A stretch of 46,040 nucleotides of DNA from the NCBI GenBank assembly GCA_031276725.1, contig JAISMM010000015.1, positions 1 through 46,040 on the forward strand, read 5' to 3'. The position numbers were made by a program, and so were the translations under genes. The notes under the pieces were generated by a model. The model made no database searches. It was not told the DNA's origin and was given only the letters and a program-made list of their open reading frames with translations. Shown one piece after another: positions 38,871 through 46,040 of the stretch (position 1 is its first letter; each line of letters opens with the position of its first letter). Source of the stretch: Clostridiales bacterium (lineage in GTDB: Bacteria > Bacillota > Clostridia > Christensenellales > Pumilibacteraceae).

Positions 38871-39808
38871 AAAGCGGTTTTGCATATAAAAACGGATTTG
38901 CCTATAAGTTGAAAAGCGACGTCAAAAAAAATACGGGTTTGTATATTCTGGTTTTGCCGGCATTGGCGTTTTTGATATTATTTTCTTATGTTCCTATGTA
39001 CGGCGTAATTTTAGGTTTTAAGGAATATGATTCGTTGTTGGGTATTATGGGCAGTCCGTTTGTAGGATTCGATAATTTTCGGCGTTTTTTTACCGGATAT
39101 TACTTTGCCGACGTAATGTGGAACACGTTTTCCATCAGTCTTTACAGTCTCGCGCTCGGATTCCCTTTGCCGATAATTTTTGCTCTTATGATCAATTCCG
39201 TCGGCAACGGTAAATTTAAGCGCACGGTTCAAATGATTTCGTATGCGCCGTACTTTATTTCAAGCGTAGTAATCGTAGCGCTTATTACGGCGTTTTTCGA
39301 TACTTCTACGGGCGTTGTCAGCAACTTTTTACGGCTGTTTAATCCGAACGCGTCGCAAAACACGCTTAATTCCGCGTCGGCGTTTAAGACTGTGTTTGTT
39401 CTAAGCGGCGTATGGCAGTCGCTTGGTTGGAGTTGTATTATCTATATAGCCGCGCTCAGCGGGGTGGATCCGCAGATGTACGAGGCGGCGACCTTGGACG
39501 GCGCGTCAAAAATGCAGAAAATAATTTATATCGACATTCCGTCTATTGCGCCCACAATGATAACTCTTTTAATACTTTCGATGGGCAATATTTTGAGCGT
39601 CGGCTTTGAAAAAGTTTATCTTATGCAAAATCCCGATAATTTGGCGTCGTCCGAGGTTATCGCCACCTATGTGTATAAAAAAGGCTTGCTGTCGTCCGAT
39701 TACGGGTTCGGAACGGCCGTAGGACTGTTTAATTCGCTTATTAACTTCGCGATGCTCGCCGTAACAAATTTTGTAGCTAAAAAAACCGCCGGCTACAGTC
39801 TGTGGTAA
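38867..39808 (+). CDS. Carbohydrate ABC transporter permease, LplB-type
   Basis: 313 residues, six membrane helices. Starts in a charged segment then NTGLYILVLPALAFLILFSYVPMYGVILGFKEYD, typical of LplB. The EAA loop that contacts the ATPase is YEAATLDGASKMQKIIYIDIP. It forms the channel with the next gene's product. The start codon overlaps the araC-type stop (ATGA). No ATPase gene is present in the locus. Confidence 0.92.
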   Translation: MKSGFAYKNGFAYKLKSDVKKNTGLYILVLPALAFLILFSYVPMYGVILGFKEYDSLLGIMGSPFVGFDNFRRFFTGYYFADVMWNTFSISLYSLALGFPLPIIFALMINSVGNGKFKRTVQMISYAPYFISSVVIVALITAFFDTSTGVVSNFLRLFNPNASQNTLNSASAFKTVFVLSGVWQSLGWSCIIYIAALSGVDPQMYEAATLDGASKMQKIIYIDIPSIAPTMITLLILSMGNILSVGFEKVYLMQNPDNLASSEVIATYVYKKGLLSSDYGFGTAVGLFNSLINFAMLAVTNFVAKKTAGYSLW

Positions 39809-39821
39809 GGATGGTATTTAT

Positions 39822-40781
39822 ATGCATAATGCGGTAGCAAAAAATAACGGACGAAGCTTAAATGCGGGTTGTCCGCACCTCAAACGGTCTAAGCGTAAAC
39901 GAATGTCGCGTCCGGACAAAATTTTTACGATTGTTAACTATTCGTTTTTAATATTGATGTTAGGTGTGTTTATTTATCCGTTGGTATTCGTTTTTAGCGC
40001 GTCGATAACTAAGCCAAGCGAGGTGTTGTACGGCAAAATGTGGCTGATACCCACGTCGCTGTATTTTGACGGTTACGTCGCGATTTTTAAGTATAAGGAC
40101 ATTTGGACGGGTTACCTTAACTCGGTCATAATCGTCGTTTTAGGAACGCTCCTAAGCCTTGCCGTTACGTTTATGGCTGGTTACGCCCTAAGCCGTAAGG
40201 ATTTTTACGCCAAAAAATTTTTAATGTGGATTTTTACATTCACTATGTTTTTTGGCGGAGGGTTGATTCCGACTTACCTTCTCATAAGCGAAAGTTTGAA
40301 TATGTACGACTCCGTCGTCTCACTTATCATTCCGTCGGCGGTCTCCGTCTGGAACATCATATTGATTCGCACCTATTTTATTTCGTCGCTACCGCAAGAC
40401 CTCTTGGAGGCGGCCAAGATAGACGGATGCGACAATATTCGGTTCTTCATAATGGTAGCAATTCCGCTCGCCGTACCCATAATTGCCGTCATTACGCTCT
40501 ATAACGTGGTCGGGCGGTGGAATTCTTATTTCGATGCGCTGATATTCTTGTCCGACCCGGCAAAATATCCGCTTCAACTCGTTATACGCAACCTGCTAAC
40601 TCAAAACCAAATAAACAGCCTTGATCCCAATGTCGGCATCTTGGAACTTGAAAGTATGATGAAAGTCGAGGGGATGAAGTACGGAGTGATAATCGTGTCC
40701 ACATTGCCTATGCTTGTGATTTATCCGTTCGTTCAAAAATATTTTATCAAAGGTATTATGGTCGGTTCGTTAAAGGGCTGA
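39822..40781 (+). CDS. Carbohydrate ABC transporter permease, YtcP-type
   Basis: 319 residues, six membrane helices from about residue 40. EAA loop LEAAKIDGCDNIRFFIMVAIP. The end GIMVGSLKG is characteristic of the YtcP/LplC group. The N-terminus is uncertain: ATG 39822 has AAGGA 11 bases upstream, while ATG 39903 (MSRPDKIFTIVNY) would match the usual family start; the extra 27 residues are basic. Partner of the LplB-type permease 13 bases upstream. Confidence 0.9.
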   Translation: MHNAVAKNNGRSLNAGCPHLKRSKRKRMSRPDKIFTIVNYSFLILMLGVFIYPLVFVFSASITKPSEVLYGKMWLIPTSLYFDGYVAIFKYKDIWTGYLNSVIIVVLGTLLSLAVTFMAGYALSRKDFYAKKFLMWIFTFTMFFGGGLIPTYLLISESLNMYDSVVSLIIPSAVSVWNIILIRTYFISSLPQDLLEAAKIDGCDNIRFFIMVAIPLAVPIIAVITLYNVVGRWNSYFDALIFLSDPAKYPLQLVIRNLLTQNQINSLDPNVGILELESMMKVEGMKYGVIIVSTLPMLVIYPFVQKYFIKGIMVGSLKG

Positions 40782-40813
40782 CGTAAATATAAAAAATTTT
40801 AAGGAGAAATAAA

Positions 40814-42415
40814 ATGAAAAAAAGAATTATGGCTATTGTCCTATGCGTTATAACGGCGTTGCTCGTTATAGCTTGCGGCGACAAAAAAAACACCGGTCCC
40901 GAGCATTCCAATCCGCAGGTGTTGACCGAGGCGGGAGTCTATCCGATTATCAAGGACGATTACAAAGGACAAATAAGGCTCAAAATTATGGGCGCGAACA
41001 ACGCGGCTATAGATCCCGATTGGGGCGACAACAAGTTTTTTAAACGAATGGAAACGCTTACGGGCGTAGGTTTCAATTTCGACGTTTTCGGCGACGATAT
41101 GTATACCGAAAAAAAGGGACTTACGCTATCCACAAATAAAAATTTGCCCGACATATTTTTTAAGGCTAATTTTAACAATTATGACGAGGTTACATATGGC
41201 GGAAAAACTATAAGACCGTTAAACGGGCTTATAGACGGCTACGCGCCCAATATTAAGAAAATTTTAGACGAAAATCCGCTTATCAAAAAATGTATTACTA
41301 CGACGGACGGTAATATTTACAGCCTGCCGACGGTCTATCTTAACCTGCCGGACAATACCGAAAATGTTATGCGAGATTTTTTGTGGATAAATCAATCGTG
41401 GCTCACACAGCTTAACCTTAAAATGCCGCAAACGACGGGCGAGTTTTTGGCCGTATTAAGAGCGTTTAAGGCAAAATGCACCGCAAACAATGCATATCCG
41501 CTCGCGATCGCGGGCCTCGACCACTTGCTGAGGATATTTAATTTCTTCGGTCTCGATATGTATCAATACTGGGTACAGGGCAAGGACGGCGGCGGCATAG
41601 AATTTGGGCCTACGACTGACAAATTCAGAACGGCGTTGGAATTTTTGCGGACGCTGCAAAAGGAGGGGCTGATAAATCCTAACTGGTCGTCGTTCACGGC
41701 TGCGGAAATGAGTGCGAACGGCGGCTCGGGGGATAACGTTTACGGTTGTTTTATGACTGCCGCTCCGCAGTACGTAGTGGGTTTTACCCGTATGACTCAG
41801 TATGTTACGATAGATCCGCTGACGTGTCCCGGCGTTAACGATAAGTCTTTTTGGAGCGCACAGCTTCCCGTTCAACGGGGTTGTTTCTCGATAACCGCCA
41901 CTTGCAAGTATCCCGAGGTCGCGATAAGATGGATTGACTCGTTATACGATTTAGGCGGCGAATATTGCCTGTGGGCCGTTATCGGCAAACAGGGCGAGGA
42001 ATGGAAGTGGAACGCGAACGGCACGTGGGAATCCACCGTTCCGAGCAGTGAATATTCAGCCGTAATGAAAAAAACTATAATTCAGCCGGGCGACGGAATG
42101 CCGTTCGCCGTCGACGAAGAATTTTGGGGTAAACAAAGTACTCCCGAGGATCTTTTTACGCGGCCGGAGCGCAACAAACAAATGACACACGGTTGGGTCG
42201 GGTATCCGATGGTCTACTTTAATAAGGACGATCTCAAAAAGATGAGTGACCTAGCGGCGGATATCGGTAGTTATATCACGGATTTTATCGCAAAGTCGAT
42301 GTCTACGGAAGGTCATATCGGCGGCAAATGGGACGATTTTAAGAAGTTCAACAGGTTGAGGCTTGACGAGTATATCGGTATTCTGCAAAAAAGTTATAAC
42401 GATTTTTATTCTTAA
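40814..42415 (+). CDS. Extracellular solute-binding lipoprotein, LplA-type
   Basis: 533 residues. Signal peptide with lipobox VIAC (Cys21). A class I solute-binding fold of the large LplA kind: KFFKRMETLTGVGFNFDVF, KGLTLSTNKNLPDIFF and WINQSWLTQLNLKMPQTTGEF. These capture long oligosaccharides and deliver them to LplB/YtcP permeases. AAGGAG precedes the ATG. Order permease-permease-binding protein is standard. Confidence 0.92.
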   Translation: MKKRIMAIVLCVITALLVIACGDKKNTGPEHSNPQVLTEAGVYPIIKDDYKGQIRLKIMGANNAAIDPDWGDNKFFKRMETLTGVGFNFDVFGDDMYTEKKGLTLSTNKNLPDIFFKANFNNYDEVTYGGKTIRPLNGLIDGYAPNIKKILDENPLIKKCITTTDGNIYSLPTVYLNLPDNTENVMRDFLWINQSWLTQLNLKMPQTTGEFLAVLRAFKAKCTANNAYPLAIAGLDHLLRIFNFFGLDMYQYWVQGKDGGGIEFGPTTDKFRTALEFLRTLQKEGLINPNWSSFTAAEMSANGGSGDNVYGCFMTAAPQYVVGFTRMTQYVTIDPLTCPGVNDKSFWSAQLPVQRGCFSITATCKYPEVAIRWIDSLYDLGGEYCLWAVIGKQGEEWKWNANGTWESTVPSSEYSAVMKKTIIQPGDGMPFAVDEEFWGKQSTPEDLFTRPERNKQMTHGWVGYPMVYFNKDDLKKMSDLAADIGSYITDFIAKSMSTEGHIGGKWDDFKKFNRLRLDEYIGILQKSYNDFYS

Positions 42416-42480
42416 CTTAAAAAGCTATGCCGTTTATCGGTAACTTAAACGCGCCGGCTGAGGCGAAAGGAGATTCCATT

Positions 42481-45435
42481 ATGAAAAATAAGTTGTTAAT
42501 CGTTTTGTTTGCGGCGGTGCTTGCGGTTTCACCATTTATAACAGCGTGTCAAAAGGGGAAGTCGCCCGGAGAACAATCTATGAAACCGAATGAATATCTT
42601 ATAAATTTTTTAAAAGAGGGTGACAAATATGTCTTCACTTTCGGCAAGAACGGCGCCGTTTATTCCACCGTAGGCGGCGCGTTGGGAGTGCGGTTCGATA
42701 AGAACGAATTCCGCGCCGATGATCCGATATACGCCGATTACGACGGTTATTCCGAGGTCGACGGCGGATATAAGGCATACGGCGAAGTCGCCTCCGACTT
42801 CGGCTCCGTCATAGCGTTCGAGGACTATTTCAGCGTGTCGGACGGCAGATTGTTTGTTGACAGACAGTTCTATGTCAAGAAGGTCGGCGAGGATTACGGC
42901 TTTGCAACTGAGTTCAAAATTACTGGACAAAGCGGCGGAACAATCGGCGACAGTGATTGGTTTATTCCGGCAAACTACTATGTAACCGGCGAGCATACGT
43001 TTTCGCAGTCATATTCGAGAATCTATTATGACGGTTCAGCGATGGTTATTCCCGCCGACGATGTATCGCTCTTAATGGCCACGCAGTACAAGGATAATAC
43101 GGCGTTCACTATGCTGGACTTGACTGCGGGCTACAGAGAAAATATTATCGACGACAGAATAAGCGGAAGTACGCTTTTGTATATTGATGAGAGTATCAAT
43201 CTGCCCGGTATAGGCATCGGTCAGGAAAATGAAAACGTCTCGTTCAGTCATTTTTATCCAAGCCACACTAACCGTTCAAGAGGCGTTTATATATGGAGGC
43301 TTTTGCCCGTAGAGGAAGGTTTGAAGCGGACGGTGAGTTTTAGTATATCCGTGGACGAACACGGTAGCTACGCGGAAATGCTAAAAAAAGAATGGCGCAA
43401 CGCTTTCGACCTCTTTGCCGTGCAAGACAGGCGCTATAATACCGATGATATATACGAGGTTTTAGTGGACACTGTTCAGCGCTCATATTCCCTTTCCGAA
43501 TGGAACGGCGTTCCTCAGTATATGACTATCACGGATCATTTTTTCCCTGACAGCGGATTTTTGTACCGTAATTTGGAGCTTGCTACGCTTATGCTTAAAG
43601 AGGGACGCAAGCGCGGACGCTTGGATATGATCAACAACGCGAAAACCGTCATATCGCGCCAAATCGACGATGACAGACTCGATAAGAATATACAAGCTTA
43701 TAAGCCCGATAACTCTGTTTTTTATAGGGTCTTGTTCGATTCGTTAGAAGCGGCCGTCAATCTGTACGTGTACGAAGTTACCGCCGAACCTTCGGAAAGC
43801 TCGTTTGATTCGGCGTTTATGAATAAGTTGCTCAACTACATAATAGACAAAGCGGAGCTATATAAGGACGTTCGCTCGGCTATGGCGATGTCGTTCTATT
43901 CTGCCGTCGTGCGCAATCAGGACATCATATATGTCGACTACACCGACACTCTACTCGCCGTCGCCGAAGAGATTTATTCGAGTACCGAGGATTTTAAGGG
44001 CTTTTACGGTGGAGTTGAAAACACTAATCCCAACTTGTCGGTCGCCGAAGATTATATGATAATCCTGCGCGCGTTTTTGGATATTTACGATATAACGGGC
44101 GATAAAAAATGGTTAAACAAGTCGATAATCATCGGCGACTATATGGAAACCTATCAGATGACGCAGATGGTCAATCTTAATCTGAAAGGCGCGACGGGAC
44201 TAGAGGATTACGGTAACAAAGTTTACAATTTGGCGTTTATCGGGAATGAACGCTTTACCGCACACGGATACATTTTCAACAATACCTCGCATGGGATTTT
44301 GGATATAGCGAACGCGTCGAGCGTGAGAGATTATTACAGATTGTATACCCATACCCAAGACGGACACTATTTGGATTTTGCGGGAACAAAACTGTATAAC
44401 ACGCTTATTTACGTGAATATGGGCGACAAAATAGGTCATATGGACGATATTAAAAACTCGGGCGGACTTGGATTTATGAACGAGTTTGTCGGCAATTCTA
44501 CGTTCAGTAACGGCTTTGTCGACGGCGGTATAAGGGGTGCGGCGCATGATTCTAACATTGCGTGGAATGTATATCAAATAATTTCCATGCTTGATTGGTT
44601 CAACGAAAACTGCGGCGCCACGGTGCCCGAGGGGATAGGCAAGTCGCTGATTCACGATTTAGCAAAACGTCGGCTGACATCGGCCACGAGCGAATTGAGT
44701 CCCGTATATTCGGCGGGCAAAGCCGTCGATAACGCGGATTCCACTTGCTGGACTCCGTCGGCGGACGATGCGGTAAGGGCATTGACTGTAGATTTGAACG
44801 AATTTTGCGACATCGATAATATTCAAATAACTGCCCTTAAAGCGGAGCGAGATACAACCGCGACCGTCGAGCTTTCCGACGACGGCGTATTGTTCGCCGC
44901 CGCAGGGTCGATAATTGTCGGCGCGGGTGCAAGTGCGGTAAAATCAGGGCTTGAAATTAAAAAAACGGCAAAATACGTGCGCGTAAATTTCGATAATATT
45001 TGCTCCATCGCCGCCGTCGAGGTCAACGGAGTTCCCGTTAAATACGAGACACTTAGTTATGATGCGATCGTTCTTGCGGCGAACAGTCAAGCGACCGCAG
45101 TCAATTGCATAGACAAAATGAATTACAAAACGGCGTGGTCGGCCGGTTCCGTCGACGCGCCCCGTTCGATTACGCTCGATTTAAACGAAGAGCACGATAT
45201 TTATCAAACTGCGTTTAAATTTGCAAACGACGCCGATTATCAATACAAAATCGAAATTTCGTCCGACAACTCGACATATTCCGTCTACGCCGACAGAAGT
45301 TCCGACACGACAAAAAGACTTGTTCATGTCGATGCAAGGTACGCCAAAGCCAGATACGTCAAGCTCACGCTCCTCTCGTCCCAAAACGCCCCATCCTTTT
45401 CCTTGCAAGACTTTAAGGTAATGGGCAAAGCATAA
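42481..45435 (+). CDS. Large lipoprotein with helical-toroid core and two discoidin domains
   Basis: 984 residues. Signal peptide with lipobox ITAC (Cys23). A beta-rich N-terminal half-domain (about 35-315), then an all-helical region (about 320-725) with repeated helix pairs like those of six-hairpin glycosidases (LNKSIIIGDYMETYQMTQMV, DSNIAWNVYQIISMLDWFN). Two F5/8-type C (CBM32-like) domains end the protein: about 730-860 (AVDNADSTCWTPSADD, KYVRVNF) and 865-984 (CIDKMNYKTAWSAGS, RYVKLTL). It may be a surface glycan hydrolase or lyase; I cannot name the family or catalytic residues. ATG 42481 has AAGGAG and begins the signal peptide; the frame is open 18 codons earlier without one. Confidence 0.82.
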   Translation: MKNKLLIVLFAAVLAVSPFITACQKGKSPGEQSMKPNEYLINFLKEGDKYVFTFGKNGAVYSTVGGALGVRFDKNEFRADDPIYADYDGYSEVDGGYKAYGEVASDFGSVIAFEDYFSVSDGRLFVDRQFYVKKVGEDYGFATEFKITGQSGGTIGDSDWFIPANYYVTGEHTFSQSYSRIYYDGSAMVIPADDVSLLMATQYKDNTAFTMLDLTAGYRENIIDDRISGSTLLYIDESINLPGIGIGQENENVSFSHFYPSHTNRSRGVYIWRLLPVEEGLKRTVSFSISVDEHGSYAEMLKKEWRNAFDLFAVQDRRYNTDDIYEVLVDTVQRSYSLSEWNGVPQYMTITDHFFPDSGFLYRNLELATLMLKEGRKRGRLDMINNAKTVISRQIDDDRLDKNIQAYKPDNSVFYRVLFDSLEAAVNLYVYEVTAEPSESSFDSAFMNKLLNYIIDKAELYKDVRSAMAMSFYSAVVRNQDIIYVDYTDTLLAVAEEIYSSTEDFKGFYGGVENTNPNLSVAEDYMIILRAFLDIYDITGDKKWLNKSIIIGDYMETYQMTQMVNLNLKGATGLEDYGNKVYNLAFIGNERFTAHGYIFNNTSHGILDIANASSVRDYYRLYTHTQDGHYLDFAGTKLYNTLIYVNMGDKIGHMDDIKNSGGLGFMNEFVGNSTFSNGFVDGGIRGAAHDSNIAWNVYQIISMLDWFNENCGATVPEGIGKSLIHDLAKRRLTSATSELSPVYSAGKAVDNADSTCWTPSADDAVRALTVDLNEFCDIDNIQITALKAERDTTATVELSDDGVLFAAAGSIIVGAGASAVKSGLEIKKTAKYVRVNFDNICSIAAVEVNGVPVKYETLSYDAIVLAANSQATAVNCIDKMNYKTAWSAGSVDAPRSITLDLNEEHDIYQTAFKFANDADYQYKIEISSDNSTYSVYADRSSDTTKRLVHVDARYAKARYVKLTLLSSQNAPSFSLQDFKVMGKA

Positions 45436-45534
45436 GGTCGATAACATTGGTACGTATATTACGATCGGGCGGAACGGATATTTGTTGAATAAACGGTAAA
45501 TCCGCTACCGCGATTTTGCTTAAAGGTTTGTCGG

Positions 45535-45720
45535 TTATATCGGCGGCCTTAACGGCATATTCGTCGAATCAAGCCTCACATATTTATCAAGCCGCATAGG
45601 ATAGTCCCCAAAGTTGCGCGGACATTCGGCTTCGGCTATCGCGCTAAGTTTTAGGTATTCGATTAGCGAGCTTAAAAAAGCCCGTCTTAGTATGCGGCGT
45701 TTGTTTTGAGGGGCGTTAGA
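45535..45720 (-). pseudogene. Decayed coding fragment
   Basis: A minus-strand frame ending at TAA 45535-45537 reads protein-like: RRILRRAFLSSLIEYLKLSA, AECPRNFGDYPMRLDKYVRL, DSTNMPLRPPI. It has no start codon or ribosome site in range. I do not recognise the family. Confidence 0.3.
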
Positions 45721-45867
45721 CGCCCGCGCCCGGTTATTCTTATCGCGCCGTGCCCGGATATTCGGCGCAAAACGTATGATCCGATTTCCGATATGCCGAT
45801 CGAGGCCGGCGGTTGCTTTCCCGGCTACTCGGCGGGCGTCGGACGTATTAAGGATGTTTTAGAGTAA
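45691..45867 (+). pseudogene. Decayed C-terminal coding fragment
   Basis: Open from 45691 to TAA 45865-45867, ending KTYDPISDMPIEAGGCFPGY then SAGVGRIKDVLE. The last 30 residues look like a genuine protein end, while the upstream part (RRPRPVILIAPCPDIRR) is Arg/Pro rich and may be noise. There is no start. It overlaps the minus-strand fragment by about 30 bases. Confidence 0.3.
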
Positions 45868-45935
45868 TACCGTAATTAGAGGGTTAGCGGCGTTTGAAGA
45901 GGCTTGCGACGCCCGCCCAAACGAGGAGAAAGCCG

Positions 45936-46040
45936 ACCATGGAAAACTCTGAACAAGTACGCGCGAATTTTACGGCAAGATTTTTTGAAGATTTTTAGAT
46001 TTGCGAGGAAGGCGCGTAGCGTGCTACGAGCCGACGAGTA
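45936..46040. repeat. Relative of the tRNA-Ala-flanking repeat end
   Basis: CCATGGAAAACTCTGAACAAGT here resembles CCATTGAAAACCCCGAACAAGT beside tRNA-Ala (27390) and near 27708. The sequence then runs into unrelated AT-rich DNA to the window end. Confidence 0.45.

Overview
The window looks like chromosome from an uncultured anaerobic Gram-positive bacterium of the class Clostridia (Bacillota), possibly a Christensenellales-like gut lineage. The class-level call rests on AGGAGG-type ribosome binding sites, sigma-A promoters with TTGACA-N17-TATAAT spacing, the rpsF-ssb-rpsR operon, a DUF5685 gene, FloT-, YcxB- and LplB/YtcP-type families, many Cys lipoproteins, and no sign of an outer membrane. 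The finer placement is inference.

Layout. 1-5480: the end of an unknown gene, a two-gene membrane-protein operon on the minus strand, a flotillin, and a minus-strand lipoprotein gene broken in a C9 tract. 5489-10042: an alcohol-dehydrogenase-like oxidoreductase, rpsF-ssb-rpsR, and a YbiT-type ABC-F ATPase. 10859-18285: three tandem paralogous lipoprotein genes of about 800 codons, each with a 9-G run. 19553-24835: an apparent operon of aminotransferase, Re-citrate-synthase-like enzyme, threonine synthase and tryptophanyl-tRNA synthetase. 25064-27202: DUF5685 protein, degenerate J-like protein and a membrane protein. 27267-28840: tRNA-Ala, tRNA-Ile, a YcxB-like gene and a solitary 5S rRNA gene. 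28953-30735: a 46-residue acidic ORF, pfkA and a frameshifted membrane gene. 31805-45435: a carbohydrate-use island with GH43, a large lipoprotein, GH42 beta-galactosidase, AraC regulator, two LplB/YtcP-type permeases, solute-binding lipoprotein and a discoidin-domain lipoprotein. 45436-46040 holds only decayed coding fragments.

How the genes work together. The island reads as one catabolic and uptake system for a galactose/arabinose-containing plant glycan. Surface lipoproteins bind or trim the glycan, the binding protein and two permeases import oligosaccharides (their ATPase must be encoded elsewhere), and GH43 and GH42 cut them. AraC is the obvious regulator. Two copies of an identical 41-bp promoter/operator precede the GH43 gene and the rest of the locus.

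The other notable theme is repetitive DNA. A family of palindromic elements built on CCCCTCC/GGAGGGG and CCACCCC/GGGGTGG arms fills most gaps between 384 and 27910 and is absent from the sugar island. Inside it sit a nested 81-bp module (two near-identical direct copies and one diverged inverted copy), an 18-bp tandem array and a 35-bp tandem array. Four lipoprotein genes carry G9/C9 tracts, and one of them is out of frame, which suggests phase-variable surface lipoproteins. That set, and the twin-operator sugar locus with its duplicated mini-ORFs, are the best candidates for undescribed biology here.
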